The notes beneath the pieces were generated by a model. That model did not search any database. It saw nothing but the letters and a program-made list of their open reading frames with translations, and had not been told where the DNA came from. A stretch of DNA of 64,000 nucleotides from assembly GCA_030156535.1 (NCBI GenBank), contig JASGMJ010000006.1:90121-154120 (forward strand), in the 5' to 3' direction. The translations under genes were made by a program, and so were the position numbers. The stretch comes from Candidatus Sumerlaeota bacterium (GTDB lineage: Bacteria > Sumerlaeota > Sumerlaeia > SLMS01 > JAHLLQ01). Below, piece by piece: positions 15,872 through 26,004 of the stretch; the stretch's first letter is position 1; every line of letters starts with the position of its first letter.

Positions 15872-18800
15872 ATGACATCGCGTGACGCACCTCCGTTGAT
15901 TCTGATCGTCCTGATTGCCGCCACGGTGGCGATCTTCGGCGTCTTTTTAACCCGGCATTCAAGTACGCCTTCCGGGACCCCCGGAGTGCGCGGCTATACC
16001 TCTGATCGCATCGAGCGTCAGGATCCCGCCGCCATGACGCTGCGCCGCAAGGCGACTCCGGCACCCGAGCCCACCGCCGCACCGGATCCGGAACCGACTC
16101 CGGAGCCCACGCCCGAAGCCGCTCCCGCCGAACTCGAACCGATCGAGAAGGCCATGAAGGAGCCGCCCGGCACCCTGTCCGGGTGGGTAAGCGGCGAGAA
16201 CGGCATCCCCATTGCAGGCGTTGAGGTTCGCCTCGAATTCACGAATCTCGTCAAGGACGGCAAGCCAGGCCCCGAACTCAAGGTGCTCACCGGCGAGACG
16301 GGCCGCTTTGAGTTCCCTGCCGTCCCTCCCGGCACTTGGGACGTCATTGCCGAGCACCCCTCCTACGCCGTCGCCAAGACCCCCGGCCTTGAGGTCCAAT
16401 CGGAGAGGGAAACGGAAGGCGTCGAACTCGTCATGGAGCCGGCCCTGACCGTGAAGGGAAAGGCGCGCACCACCACGGGGCTGAATCTGGAAGGGGTGCA
16501 GCTCGTCCTGGCCCGCCAGATCGTCAGCGTCGCCCGCGCCGACGGCGAAGTCGTCGCCACCGAGATTCCCTATCGAGAGACGCGCTCGAATGCGAAAGGC
16601 GAGTGGCAGATCGATCGGGCCGGGCCGGGCAGTCACATCCTGACAGCCTCGCTGCGGGGATTCGCCACCGAGCGCCTGGAATTCGATCTGGCCCGCGAAG
16701 GCGCCAACGAGCTCACCGTCCTGCTCTCCCCCGGCGCCAACATCGGAGGGATCGTGCGCTCGGCCAAGGGCCTGCCGGTTCCCAGCACCACGATCACGCT
16801 GACCGATCCCTCAGACTCAAAGTTCAAGGAGGAAGTCACCACCAAGCCCGACGGCTCCTTCATTATCGGTGGCCTGCGGGCCGAGCGCACGTACAGCCTG
16901 ACGGCCAAGGCGGACAACTTCGCCCCCGCAGGCCCAATCGCCATTCCCGCAGGACGCCTGGAAAACCTCATCATTCTCGAGTCCGGCGGAGCAATCACCG
17001 GGATGGTGACAAGCAGCGAAACCGGCCAGCCGCTTCAGGGCATCATCCTGGCCCTCGAATCCACCGTGTCGGGCATCCCCGTCGATCAGACGACCTCTTC
17101 GCGCTCCGACGGCACCTACGAGTTCCCCCTCCTCCCCTCGGGAACGTACAATATCCGGGTCAGGAACGACCGCCTGACGTGCGAGCCGCGTCTGGGCGTC
17201 AAAGTCAAAATCCCCAAAGTCACCGAGGGCATTAACTTCCAACTCTATCCGGGCAAGAGTATCACGGGAGTCGTGGCGGATGCCGCCACGGGCGAACGCA
17301 TCGGCGAAGCCACCGTGAACTTGACGAGCAGTGTCGGCCCCCAGTTCCTGTCCTCGAGCAGTCAGAAGACGACGACGGACCCCGGCGGCTCGTTCACCGT
17401 GGAGAACCTCCCCTACGGCCTCTACTCGCTCGATGCAACGGCCGACGGCTACCTGCGCTACCCCGGGCCGGGAGGCACCGCCGAGGTGCGCCTGCTCCCC
17501 GACGAAAAACCCGAACCCGTCGAATTGTTTCTCGCCCGCGGAGGCACGGTTTCCGGCTGCGTACTCGACGCCTCCGGAGCCCCGGTGGGCGGCGCCTTTG
17601 TCAACCTGTACAACACCCCCGGCGCTCCCGTGCGCATCAATACCAGCAAGTTGCAGGCAACCGCCGACGATTCCGGCAATTTCGAGATCGATGGAATTCC
17701 CCTGGACACGGACGTTTACCTGACCGCAAGCGCCACGCCACTGGGAGGAAAGATCCCCCTGGATGCGCAGGGCACAGCCGACTCGGCCAGCACGGCGCTC
17801 TACGGACTCGCCAAGGGCAAGAGCGACCCCATCATTCTGACGCAGTTCCTTTCCACCGCCAATGTCACAATCCGCCTCACCATCGGCGGGCCATTGACAG
17901 TGAACGTGATGGACGAGAATGGCTCGGCCCTCGTCGACGTTGACGTGTCCATTTCCCACGACGAGTTTAGCGGCGACGGGACCCCGGCTGCCTGGAAGGG
18001 AAAAACGACGAGTTCGGGCAAGTACACATTCGCCAACGTCCCCGCCGGCGTGGGAACGGCCTACGCTTCCAAGAGCGGCTATATTGGCTCCTCCACGCGT
18101 TTCGCGGTCCAGGATGGGTCGCCCTCCGAAGTCACTCTGACGCTTGAGAGTGGTCTCTCCATCGAAGGCTACGTCGTGGACGACGCGGGGATTCCGTTTC
18201 AGGAAGGCTATGTCGATGCGCGCGGAGAATCCGGCGCGCGCGGCAGCGGCCGGGGCAGTATCGACGCGCGTGGGCACTTCACCATCGACGGCCTGGGCGA
18301 GGGCAACTTCAAGCTCATCGCCTACGCCACCCGCCAGACGCCCACGGGCAAGCATACGGTGCGCCGGGAAGTCACCGGCGTCGACGTGCGCACCACCGAG
18401 GAAGTCATCCAGGTTCCGATGAACGGACGCGTCGACGGCGTCGTCGTCGATCAGGAAACAGACGATCCGATCTCCGGAGCCTCGATCACCATCTCGGGCA
18501 CTTACGAGGTCCGTTCGGGCTCCAAGGCCAGCTTCAAGTCCAGCACCAGCGCCAAGGAACCCCCGGGAGAGTTCAGCTTCCGCAGTCTTCCCCCGGGGGA
18601 CTACCGCCTCAGCATCAGCGCCTCGAACTACCTATCCACCACCCTGGACGGCATAACTGTCGATTCCCCCGGTACGTTCTCGGTGGGGCGCATCGCCTTG
18701 GCACAGGGAGCCGCGTTGACCGCAACGGTTGTGGCGGAGGACACGGAGAAGCCAATCAGCGGGGCAACGGTCGTGCTCGACCCCAGCGGCAGAAGCGGCA

Positions 18801-19786
18801 AGACCAACAGCAAGGGGGTCGTGCGCATTGCTTCGCTCCCCGCCGATGTGTATACTCTTCAGGTCTCGCATTCCCAGTATCTGTCGAAGACCGTGAAACT
18901 GGTCCAGGTGCCCGAGGAGGGCGACGTGGACGCAGGCACGATCAAGCTCGACCCTGGCGGGCGGCTCGTTGGGCGCGTCACGGACGACGTGAGCAAGCCC
19001 GTCAAAGGCGCTCTCGTGACGGTGCGCTACGTCGGCGAAGAGTGGAAACGCACCGCGCGCACCAACGACGGCGGACGCGTCACCATCGAGGGACTCAAGC
19101 CCGGCACCGTTCTCATCACCGTCACCGCTGCCTTTACCCGCGGAAACGTGACCAAGAGCATCGAGAAGACCATCTCGTCGTCGGCAGAGACCACCTTCGA
19201 CATCCAGCTCGTCGGCAACCTGGTTCTCGAAGGAGGGATTTTCTCCAACGGACGCGGCGATCCGATCAACTGCTCGGTCGATCTCTATCCTTTGGAGAGC
19301 GACGGCAGCCCCGTCATCAACGGCCGCATCCGCGCCACCGTCACGGGCTCCAACTACCGCGCCACCGACCTGATCGAGGGCGACTACCTGATCCTCGTTT
19401 CCGCGTCGATCAACGGGCGTGTCTACCAGTGGGACGACCGCATCACGCTGACGTATCCCGGCAAGACTCTGCCACTGATCCCGCCGCGCGCACGCATCGC
19501 CGGGCGGGTGCTCAACGCCGACATGACCTACGCCCTGCCTGACATCAACATCCGCCTGCGCAGTCTTTCGGCTCCGCAAAGCGGCGTCGCCGCGCTCCAG
19601 GCCTTCTGGGAATACACCACCCAGTCCGACGAGCTCGGCTACTACGAATTCGAGTGCCTGCGCGCGGGCACCTACGAAATCGTGGCCACCGAGGTCGGCT
19701 CCTCCGACCCCCTCGTCCTCGACATCCTGCAGCTCAATGATTCCAACACCACCCTGAGCTACGACCTGATCGAGCAGAGAGACTAG
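15872..19786 (+). CDS. Giant membrane-anchored protein of carboxypeptidase-regulatory-like repeats
   Basis: 1304 residues. An uncleaved N-terminal anchor (PLILIVLIAATVAIFGVFL) is followed by a Pro/Glu/Thr linker (PEPTPEPTPE) and then about eleven to thirteen repeats of 80-95 residues. The repeats carry the signature of CarboxypepD_reg/Cna-B-like Ig folds: G-x-V, then GxPIxGAxVxL, then a T(D/N)xxGxFxxxxLPPGxYxLxxxxxGY block. Examples are VPPGTWDVIAEHPSYAV and LPYGLYSLDATADGY. The repeats run to the C-terminus with no catalytic domain. This predicts a long periplasmic or surface stalk. No strong ribosome-binding site precedes ATG 15872. Confidence 0.82.
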   Translation: MTSRDAPPLILIVLIAATVAIFGVFLTRHSSTPSGTPGVRGYTSDRIERQDPAAMTLRRKATPAPEPTAAPDPEPTPEPTPEAAPAELEPIEKAMKEPPGTLSGWVSGENGIPIAGVEVRLEFTNLVKDGKPGPELKVLTGETGRFEFPAVPPGTWDVIAEHPSYAVAKTPGLEVQSERETEGVELVMEPALTVKGKARTTTGLNLEGVQLVLARQIVSVARADGEVVATEIPYRETRSNAKGEWQIDRAGPGSHILTASLRGFATERLEFDLAREGANELTVLLSPGANIGGIVRSAKGLPVPSTTITLTDPSDSKFKEEVTTKPDGSFIIGGLRAERTYSLTAKADNFAPAGPIAIPAGRLENLIILESGGAITGMVTSSETGQPLQGIILALESTVSGIPVDQTTSSRSDGTYEFPLLPSGTYNIRVRNDRLTCEPRLGVKVKIPKVTEGINFQLYPGKSITGVVADAATGERIGEATVNLTSSVGPQFLSSSSQKTTTDPGGSFTVENLPYGLYSLDATADGYLRYPGPGGTAEVRLLPDEKPEPVELFLARGGTVSGCVLDASGAPVGGAFVNLYNTPGAPVRINTSKLQATADDSGNFEIDGIPLDTDVYLTASATPLGGKIPLDAQGTADSASTALYGLAKGKSDPIILTQFLSTANVTIRLTIGGPLTVNVMDENGSALVDVDVSISHDEFSGDGTPAAWKGKTTSSGKYTFANVPAGVGTAYASKSGYIGSSTRFAVQDGSPSEVTLTLESGLSIEGYVVDDAGIPFQEGYVDARGESGARGSGRGSIDARGHFTIDGLGEGNFKLIAYATRQTPTGKHTVRREVTGVDVRTTEEVIQVPMNGRVDGVVVDQETDDPISGASITISGTYEVRSGSKASFKSSTSAKEPPGEFSFRSLPPGDYRLSISASNYLSTTLDGITVDSPGTFSVGRIALAQGAALTATVVAEDTEKPISGATVVLDPSGRSGKTNSKGVVRIASLPADVYTLQVSHSQYLSKTVKLVQVPEEGDVDAGTIKLDPGGRLVGRVTDDVSKPVKGALVTVRYVGEEWKRTARTNDGGRVTIEGLKPGTVLITVTAAFTRGNVTKSIEKTISSSAETTFDIQLVGNLVLEGGIFSNGRGDPINCSVDLYPLESDGSPVINGRIRATVTGSNYRATDLIEGDYLILVSASINGRVYQWDDRITLTYPGKTLPLIPPRARIAGRVLNADMTYALPDINIRLRSLSAPQSGVAALQAFWEYTTQSDELGYYEFECLRAGTYEIVATEVGSSDPLVLDILQLNDSNTTLSYDLIEQRD

Positions 19787-19795
19787 CGCCTTCCC

Positions 19796-19842
19796 CTTCT
19801 GTGAGCGCCGGGTTGGGTTCCGCACCGGCGCTCTCACAGAAG
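19796..19842 (+). terminator. Long hairpin terminator after the repeat protein
   Basis: The arms CTTCTGTGAGCGCCGG and CCGGCGCTCTCACAGAAG pair with one 2-base bulge around a 13-base loop, starting 10 bases after the stop codon. There is no T-run, so it may stall or protect the mRNA end rather than terminate alone. Confidence 0.55.
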
Positions 19843-20044
19843 AGCCGGAAAGTTGTAGCCGGCAAGCACGGGAAGCAGCGCGTCTTGGGCGAGGCTACGC
19901 CCCCAGCCTCTCTTCTGGTGTCTTCTTTCTTGACGGTGTTGTGCGAACCCCGGGAAGCCTCGCGCAATCAGGATTCACCATGGTGGGGAACAAGGCTCAT
20001 TCAGGCCGTTTCCCGTCCTTGGAATATCCGCCAGGAACAGGCCG

Positions 20045-21532
20045 TTGACCGGGCAGAATCACGCCGCCGCATCCCGCGTTCTCTATGTTGCCGCCTCGGC
20101 CGACGAGGCGGAACTGGCTGCGCTGGTGTTCGGGCGCCACTGGCCCGCCGTTTCCCTGATCGCCGTCAACGAGACGCCCGCTCTCCTCGACGCCCTTGCC
20201 GGTGGCCCCTTCCTCGCCGCCGTACTCGATGCCGGAGCTCACTGGGCGGGCGGCAGCGCCCTGATCCCCATGCTTCGCCGGGACAACGCTGCCCTCCCCC
20301 TGCTGATTCTGCGGGACGCCCGGGACTGCTCCGCCGCGCATTCGCCCGAGCCTGCCTGCCAGTCCACTGAGAAATGCCCCGCCGTTTTCCTGCGCCTTCC
20401 CGCCCTGGTGCGCTCGCTCGTCGAGACTCCCGGCTCGCCGGCGCAGTCCTCCGCCGCGCTCGAACCCCTCCTCGACGATGCCGGCATCGGATGGTTTCTT
20501 GCCAATCGGGACGGACGCTTGCTGGAGGCAAACGCCGCATTCCGCCGTCTGATCGCCGCCGACGGGAAGGCCGCTGCCACCTCGTTGAATCTCGCGGAAC
20601 TCTCCGCCGCGCCGGGTTCGCTCTCGCGTTTGCTGGAGCAGGCCGCCGCCAGCGAAACGGGCATCGAGGAGCGCCTGCCCCTGCGCGCGCTCGACGGCAG
20701 CCCGCTCTTCGTGTCACTCCGCCTGCGCCGCCAGGATGCCGCCGGTGCCCTGCTGCGCGGCCTCGTCGAAGACCACACCGCGCGCGAGAACCGCATCCAC
20801 GAACTCGAAACAAGAATCGTCAGCCTCGAAAGCGACCAGGCCGAACTCCAGCACCTGACCCACTTTGCCTCCCATGAATTGCAGGAACCCCTGCGCACCG
20901 TCGAACGCTTCACGCGCCTCCTGATCGAGCAGTGCCGCGAGTTTCTCAATGGGACCACCGACCAGCACGCCCGCCTGATCGTGGAATCGACCGAGCGTGC
21001 CCAGCGCCTCGTCGATGACTTGCTGCTTTACTCGCGCGCCCTCAATGTGCCCGTGCGTCTCGAACGCGTCGACGCCAACCGGGCGCTGGCGCAGGCGCTG
21101 GCCAACGTGCAGGCACTGATCGAGGAAACGGGCGCGGACGTGCGCCGCGGCCCGCTTCCCGACACGCTGCGCGGCGACCCCCGCGGCCTGGCAACGCTCT
21201 TCCAGAATCTTGTCGCCAATGCCCTCAAGTACCGGAGCACGCAGAAGCCCCGCGTGGAAATTTCTGCGGAACCGCAAGGGGGCGAATGGCGCTTTGCCGT
21301 CCGCGACAACGGAGAAGGCATCGCGGAAAACGACCGCGATCGCATCTTCCGTCCCTTTGAACGCCTGCACAGCCACGACGAAATCCCCGGCACCGGGCTC
21401 GGTCTCGCCCTGTGCCGACGCATTGCACAGAGCCATGGAGGAAGTCTCTGGGTGGAATCCCAGCCGGGAGAGGGCTCCACCTTCTATTTCACGCTGCCAG
21501 CCATGGAGGCACCACATGAGTCACCCCGATAA
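20045..21532 (+). CDS. Soluble PAS sensor histidine kinase (TTG start)
   Basis: 495 residues from TTG 20045, preceded by AGGAACAGG. Residues ~10-110 look like a degenerate receiver-type fold (RVLYVAASADEAELAALVF, PLLILRDARD). A PAS-like segment (IGWFLANRDGRLLEANAAF) follows, then a coiled coil and a phytochrome-type HisKA helix with ASHELQEPLRTVERF (His277). ATP-binding motifs are FQNLVANALKYRS, DNGEGIAEND, IFRPFERLH and GTGLGLAL. No transmembrane helix. Its end overlaps the next gene by 17 bases, and that gene starts with a receiver domain, making the two a likely phosphorelay pair. Confidence 0.85.
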   Translation: MTGQNHAAASRVLYVAASADEAELAALVFGRHWPAVSLIAVNETPALLDALAGGPFLAAVLDAGAHWAGGSALIPMLRRDNAALPLLILRDARDCSAAHSPEPACQSTEKCPAVFLRLPALVRSLVETPGSPAQSSAALEPLLDDAGIGWFLANRDGRLLEANAAFRRLIAADGKAAATSLNLAELSAAPGSLSRLLEQAAASETGIEERLPLRALDGSPLFVSLRLRRQDAAGALLRGLVEDHTARENRIHELETRIVSLESDQAELQHLTHFASHELQEPLRTVERFTRLLIEQCREFLNGTTDQHARLIVESTERAQRLVDDLLLYSRALNVPVRLERVDANRALAQALANVQALIEETGADVRRGPLPDTLRGDPRGLATLFQNLVANALKYRSTQKPRVEISAEPQGGEWRFAVRDNGEGIAENDRDRIFRPFERLHSHDEIPGTGLGLALCRRIAQSHGGSLWVESQPGEGSTFYFTLPAMEAPHESPR

Positions 21533-23675
21533 GCCCGGCAACAGGGCACGTTCCGCTCCCGGAGAAGCAACGGGCACGCCGGCGGACAAGACCCGCGTCC
21601 TGCTGATCGAGGACTCGCTCGCTGATGCGGCGTGGGTCCAGCAGTGCCTCGCCGCAGCTCCTCGCGGCAAATACGAGGTCGATCACGCCGGCCGCCTTGC
21701 CGAGGGCATCGAGCGCGCCTCGTCGGCGGACTACGACATCGTCCTGCTCGACCTTTGCCTCCCCGACAGCCGGGGCGAAGAGACCTGGCGCCGCGCCCTC
21801 ACCGACATCGCCGGTCTTCCCATTATCCTGATGACCGGGCTCGAAGACGATCACCTTGCCGAAACAGCCCTGCGCGACGGCATTCAGGACTACCTGCACA
21901 AACGCGGCATCGAAGCCGATCCGCTGACTCGCGCCATCCGCTACGCCATCGAGCGGCACCGCGCCAGCGTCGCCCTGCAGGAAAGCCAGGAACGCTATGC
22001 CCTGGCCGCGCGCGGAGCCAACGACGGCATCTGGGACTGGAACCTGCGCACCAACACGATGACGTTCTCGAGCCGCTGGAAAGCCATGCTGGGCTTCGAG
22101 GACTTCGAGGTGGACGACGAACCCGACGAGTGGTTCCGCCGCGTCCACCCCGAATACAACGACGCCGTCCGCATGAAAATCGACGCCCACCTCGCGGGCA
22201 ACACGACCTGCTTCGAGGACGAACACCCCATCATGCACCGCGACGGGCACTACATCTGGGTCCTCGTACGCGGCCTCGCCGTCTTCGGCGAAGACGGCAA
22301 GCCCCATCGCATGGCTGGATCGCAGACCGACATCTCCAAGCGCAAGAGCGCCGAGATCCGCCTCCACCACGAAGCCATGCATGACGCCCTCACCGGATTG
22401 CCCAACCGCGCCCTGCTGCTCGACCACCTGCGCTCCGCCCTGGCACGCGCCCGCAGAAACCCGGGCTACCAGTTCGCCGTACTCTTCATCGACCTCGACC
22501 GCTTCAAGATCGTCAACGACAGCCTCGGCCACCACACCGGCGACCAGGTCCTCGTCGAATTCGGAACAAAGATGCGCAGCCTTCTGCGCCCCGGCGACAT
22601 TGCCGCGCGCCTGGGGGGCGACGAATTCGTCGTCTTCCTCAGCGATATCTCCCACATGCGCGACGCCACCCGTGTCGCCACACGCATCCACGACGAACTG
22701 GTGAAGCCGTTCCGTCTCGACGGCATGGACGTCACCACGACCGCCAGCATCGGCATCGCCCTCAGCGCCACGGGCTACGACAAGCCCGAAGACATCCTGC
22801 GCGACGCCGACGCCGCCATGTACCGCGCCAAATCCGGCGGGCGGAATCGCCACGAGGTCTTCGACCGCGAAATGCACGTCGCCGTCGTCTCCCTCCTCAA
22901 GCTCGAATCCCATCTGCGCCGCGCCCTGGAAAACAACGAGTTCCTCATCCACTACCAGCCCTTCGTTTCCCTCGAAAAGTGCCGCCTCACCGGCTTCGAG
23001 GCCCTCGTGCGCTGGATGCACCCGGAGAGGGGCCTCCTCGCCCCCAACGACTTCATCCCCCTGGCCGAGGAAACGGGGCTCATCGTCCCTCTCGGCTACT
23101 GGGTTCTGGAGAACGCCTGCCGCCAGATGGCACTGTGGAACCGCGACTACCCCGCCACCAAGGACATCAACATCAGCGTCAACCTGGCCAGCCCCCAGCT
23201 CTGCCAGGCCGACTTCAGCGGCGAACTCGCCCGGATTCTCGAAGAAACCGCGCTCCCCCCACGGCGCCTCAAACTCGAAATCACCGAACGCACCATCATG
23301 GAGCCGCGTCCCGAGGTGCTCCAGAACCTCGCCGACCTCCGGGCGCTCGGCGTCCAGCTCCAAATCGACGACTTCGGAACGGGCTACTCCTCGCTCGGGT
23401 TCCTGCGCAGCTACCCGATCGACCATCTCAAAATCGACCGCTCGTTCGTCCGCGGCATGGCCGAAAGTGGCGAGGACCTCGAAATCATCCGCACAATCGC
23501 CAGCCTGGCCAGCAACCTGCGCCTTCAAGTCATCGCCGAAGGCGTGGAAACCCACGCACAGTACAGCGCCCTGCGCGATCTGAAGATCGGCGAGGGTCAG
23601 GGGTTCTACTTCTCCCGTCCCCTGAGCGTCGACGGCGTCACCGGCCTGTTTGAGTCCCGGCATCTGGGCGGGTAA
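21516..23675 (+). CDS. Receiver-PAS-GGDEF-EAL c-di-GMP signalling protein
   Basis: 719 residues. Receiver domain ~27-150: acidic pair IEDS, phospho-acceptor Asp79 in VLLDLCLPD, then MTG and the YLHK lysine. A PAS domain with PAC segment (~160-285) is followed by an intact GGDEF (LGGDEF, ~367-371) with a canonical inhibitory site RPGD five residues upstream. The EAL domain is intact (FEALVRW, ~495; IDDFGTGYSSLGFL; LKIDRSF). Both cyclase and phosphodiesterase residues are present, so the output may be switched by phosphorylation or PAS input. ATG 21516 follows GGAGG. Overlap with the upstream kinase gene supports a cognate pair. Confidence 0.92.
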   Translation: MSHPDKPGNRARSAPGEATGTPADKTRVLLIEDSLADAAWVQQCLAAAPRGKYEVDHAGRLAEGIERASSADYDIVLLDLCLPDSRGEETWRRALTDIAGLPIILMTGLEDDHLAETALRDGIQDYLHKRGIEADPLTRAIRYAIERHRASVALQESQERYALAARGANDGIWDWNLRTNTMTFSSRWKAMLGFEDFEVDDEPDEWFRRVHPEYNDAVRMKIDAHLAGNTTCFEDEHPIMHRDGHYIWVLVRGLAVFGEDGKPHRMAGSQTDISKRKSAEIRLHHEAMHDALTGLPNRALLLDHLRSALARARRNPGYQFAVLFIDLDRFKIVNDSLGHHTGDQVLVEFGTKMRSLLRPGDIAARLGGDEFVVFLSDISHMRDATRVATRIHDELVKPFRLDGMDVTTTASIGIALSATGYDKPEDILRDADAAMYRAKSGGRNRHEVFDREMHVAVVSLLKLESHLRRALENNEFLIHYQPFVSLEKCRLTGFEALVRWMHPERGLLAPNDFIPLAEETGLIVPLGYWVLENACRQMALWNRDYPATKDINISVNLASPQLCQADFSGELARILEETALPPRRLKLEITERTIMEPRPEVLQNLADLRALGVQLQIDDFGTGYSSLGFLRSYPIDHLKIDRSFVRGMAESGEDLEIIRTIASLASNLRLQVIAEGVETHAQYSALRDLKIGEGQGFYFSRPLSVDGVTGLFESRHLGG

Positions 23676-23922
23676 ACGGCGCCCCCTGCCGTCCCTGTCC
23701 CGTTCGATTCGCCTCCTATTCAGGTTGACGAGGCCACACGACTTCGCTTCCGTCAATCAACTGGAAAGTCTCGGGAAGTGATATCAGTGCACTTCCCTCT
23801 TTCTTGGGGGTCCGTATTCGGGAATTCGGATCAGCCCGGTGTAAGTGTGGCAGCTTGCGCTGGGCTCGGCGGGCTGCTGAACGCATCCCCCCAACAGCTT
23901 ATTTCCTCAGGAGACCAAGAGC

Positions 23923-26004
23923 ATGCGTATGCAACTGGCAGTCGCCGCGCTTTGCGTGGGCGCAGCAATTCCGGCCGGGGCGGCGACGATTGTTGTCGAC
24001 GCCGGAGGTGGTGGCGCGTTCACCACGATTCAGGCCGCAATCGATGACGCCGGCACGGTCGCAGGCGACATCATCGAAATCATGGGCACCGGCAAGAGCG
24101 TCGGCGATGCGGCCGATTACGCCGAAATCGTCACCGTGAGCAAGGCCGTGACCCTTCGCGGCATCAACAACCCGATCGTGGAAGCCCCCGTTGTTGCCGG
24201 CCCTTATGCTGGCGGCCGCGCCTTCCGCAACGTCGGCGTCGTGCAGATCGCCTCGGACGACGTGACCGTCGAGGGGCTGCTCATCAAGGTGAACGCCCCC
24301 TACGCGGGATGGGGTGTTCTCGCTGCCGACGCGGCGGGCTCCAATGCACTGATCGTCCCGGCCACCGGCCCCTTCGACAACCTCGTGATCGACGGCTGCA
24401 CGATCTGGCCGCAGATTGCGATCGGCCCCGTGCCCGCCCGTACCGCGGGCGGCAGTGCCGCCTTCGATCTCTACCGCGTTCGCGGCATGCGCCTGGACAG
24501 CAACAACGGCACCGTCATTGAAGAAGTCACCGTTCGCAATACGACCATCACCTACACGGACGATGGCGGCAACGACCTGCGCACCAAGCTGCCCGGCAAC
24601 GTGGCCAAGATCCCGCAGATCTTCGGGCGCGGCATGTCCATCAGCGATGTGAAAGCCAACATCATCAACTGCGACGTCACGGGCTTCGTCCAGGACATCC
24701 ACACGGACTTCCTCAATGCCCCGCTGCTCGTCCAGGGCACCACGTTCCGTTGCGCCGGCCTTGAAATGTCCGGGCTCAACGGCGCGGGCGACGCCTTCGT
24801 CACCGGCAATACGTTCAGCCCCGAATTCGTCCTGGTCGACGACAACGGCGACACCGTCTCCGGCACCGACCAGTATCCCTTCCAGAACGCGATTCTCGTG
24901 AAGGCCAACAACAGCTCCAATGGCGTCTTCATCGAGGACAACACGTTCTACACCCAGGCGCGCGGCGTCTACTCCACCGCCGCCCAGAACGTCATCGTCA
25001 GCGGCAACACGTTCGCCGTCAGCGAAACCACCCGTAACGACAATTGGGTCGACGGCACCTTCATCCACGTCGACGTCGACCGCGCCTGGCCGCAGACATG
25101 CTGCTCGGGAAGCATCGCCGACTCCGAAATCCGGGTCTCCGGCAATGACTTCCAGAGCACCACGATGCTGGTCGACGGCAACCCGGTCTCCGGCATCGGC
25201 GTCCGCTTCGCCTTCATCAACTCGATAGGCGCTCTGGGGTACAACCCGACGATCAACGACAGCGACACGTCGATCTGCGGCAACAACTTCGACGCCTCGC
25301 TGATCGCCATCATGAACGATGATGCGACCACCGATCTGAGCGGCGAGGCCGTTGATCCCCAGCCCCTGCCCAACATCCAGGCATCGGACAACTGGTACGG
25401 CGGCGTCCCCAACGTCGATGGCGCCACCGTCGCGGGAACGGTCTCGACCAATGAAACCACGCAGGCCGTGGACTTCGCCCTCGACTCTGATTACGACGGC
25501 CTCAAGGACGTCTTCGAGCTGTGCGTCTCCGGCACCAATCCCTTCGACAAGGACACCGACGGCGACCGCATCGAGGACCGCATCGAGGTGCTCTTCCCCG
25601 GCCAGGGCCTCGACCCGCTCGTTCCCAATGTCTACACGGACAACGATAACGACGGCCTGCCCGCCGCCATCGACTCCAACGACAACGATCCCGACAGCGA
25701 CGGCGACGGCGTTGCCGACTCCACCGAGGTCGCTCTCGGCACCGACCCCGACAGTGCCGCCAGCAAGCCCGGCATCGGCGACGTGAACGACGACGGAACC
25801 ATTGGCTTCGACGACGGGCTCGACATCCTCCAGGTCTTCCTGGGCCTCAAGGCCCGTGGCGACCTCGTCGCGCCCCAGAACATCGACGTCAACCGTGACG
25901 GCGCCGAAGACAACGTCGATGGCGTCATCGTCATCAACTACTTCCTCGGCAACATCCCCGCCGTTCCATTCCCCTTCAAGCCCCCCGCACCCCCCGTAAT
26001 CTAG
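23923..26004 (+). CDS. Secreted right-handed beta-helix protein with TSP3-like and dockerin-type repeats
   Basis: 693 residues. Signal peptide (LAVAALCVGAAIPAGA, then ATIVVD). FTTIQAAIDDAGTVAGDIIEI is the typical entry to a pectate-lyase-like parallel beta helix, and repeated GNTF/DNTF turns (VTGNTFSP, IEDNTFYTQ, VSGNTFAV) continue to ~residue 510. Then come Asp-rich calcium-binding repeats (DSDYDGLKDVFE, DKDTDGDRIEDRIE, DSDGDGVADSTEVALGTDP). The C-terminus has two dockerin-type loops (GDVNDDGTIGFDDGLDIL, NVDGVIVINYFLG). No catalytic residues recognised. ATG 23923 has AGGAGA upstream. Confidence 0.8.
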   Translation: MRMQLAVAALCVGAAIPAGAATIVVDAGGGGAFTTIQAAIDDAGTVAGDIIEIMGTGKSVGDAADYAEIVTVSKAVTLRGINNPIVEAPVVAGPYAGGRAFRNVGVVQIASDDVTVEGLLIKVNAPYAGWGVLAADAAGSNALIVPATGPFDNLVIDGCTIWPQIAIGPVPARTAGGSAAFDLYRVRGMRLDSNNGTVIEEVTVRNTTITYTDDGGNDLRTKLPGNVAKIPQIFGRGMSISDVKANIINCDVTGFVQDIHTDFLNAPLLVQGTTFRCAGLEMSGLNGAGDAFVTGNTFSPEFVLVDDNGDTVSGTDQYPFQNAILVKANNSSNGVFIEDNTFYTQARGVYSTAAQNVIVSGNTFAVSETTRNDNWVDGTFIHVDVDRAWPQTCCSGSIADSEIRVSGNDFQSTTMLVDGNPVSGIGVRFAFINSIGALGYNPTINDSDTSICGNNFDASLIAIMNDDATTDLSGEAVDPQPLPNIQASDNWYGGVPNVDGATVAGTVSTNETTQAVDFALDSDYDGLKDVFELCVSGTNPFDKDTDGDRIEDRIEVLFPGQGLDPLVPNVYTDNDNDGLPAAIDSNDNDPDSDGDGVADSTEVALGTDPDSAASKPGIGDVNDDGTIGFDDGLDILQVFLGLKARGDLVAPQNIDVNRDGAEDNVDGVIVINYFLGNIPAVPFPFKPPAPPVI

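Noticed and set aside
21489..23756. Minus-strand open frame of ~755 codons opposite the GGDEF-EAL gene
   Set aside because: Antisense to a gene with intact receiver, PAS, GGDEF and EAL motifs; Val/Glu/Gly-rich artefact.
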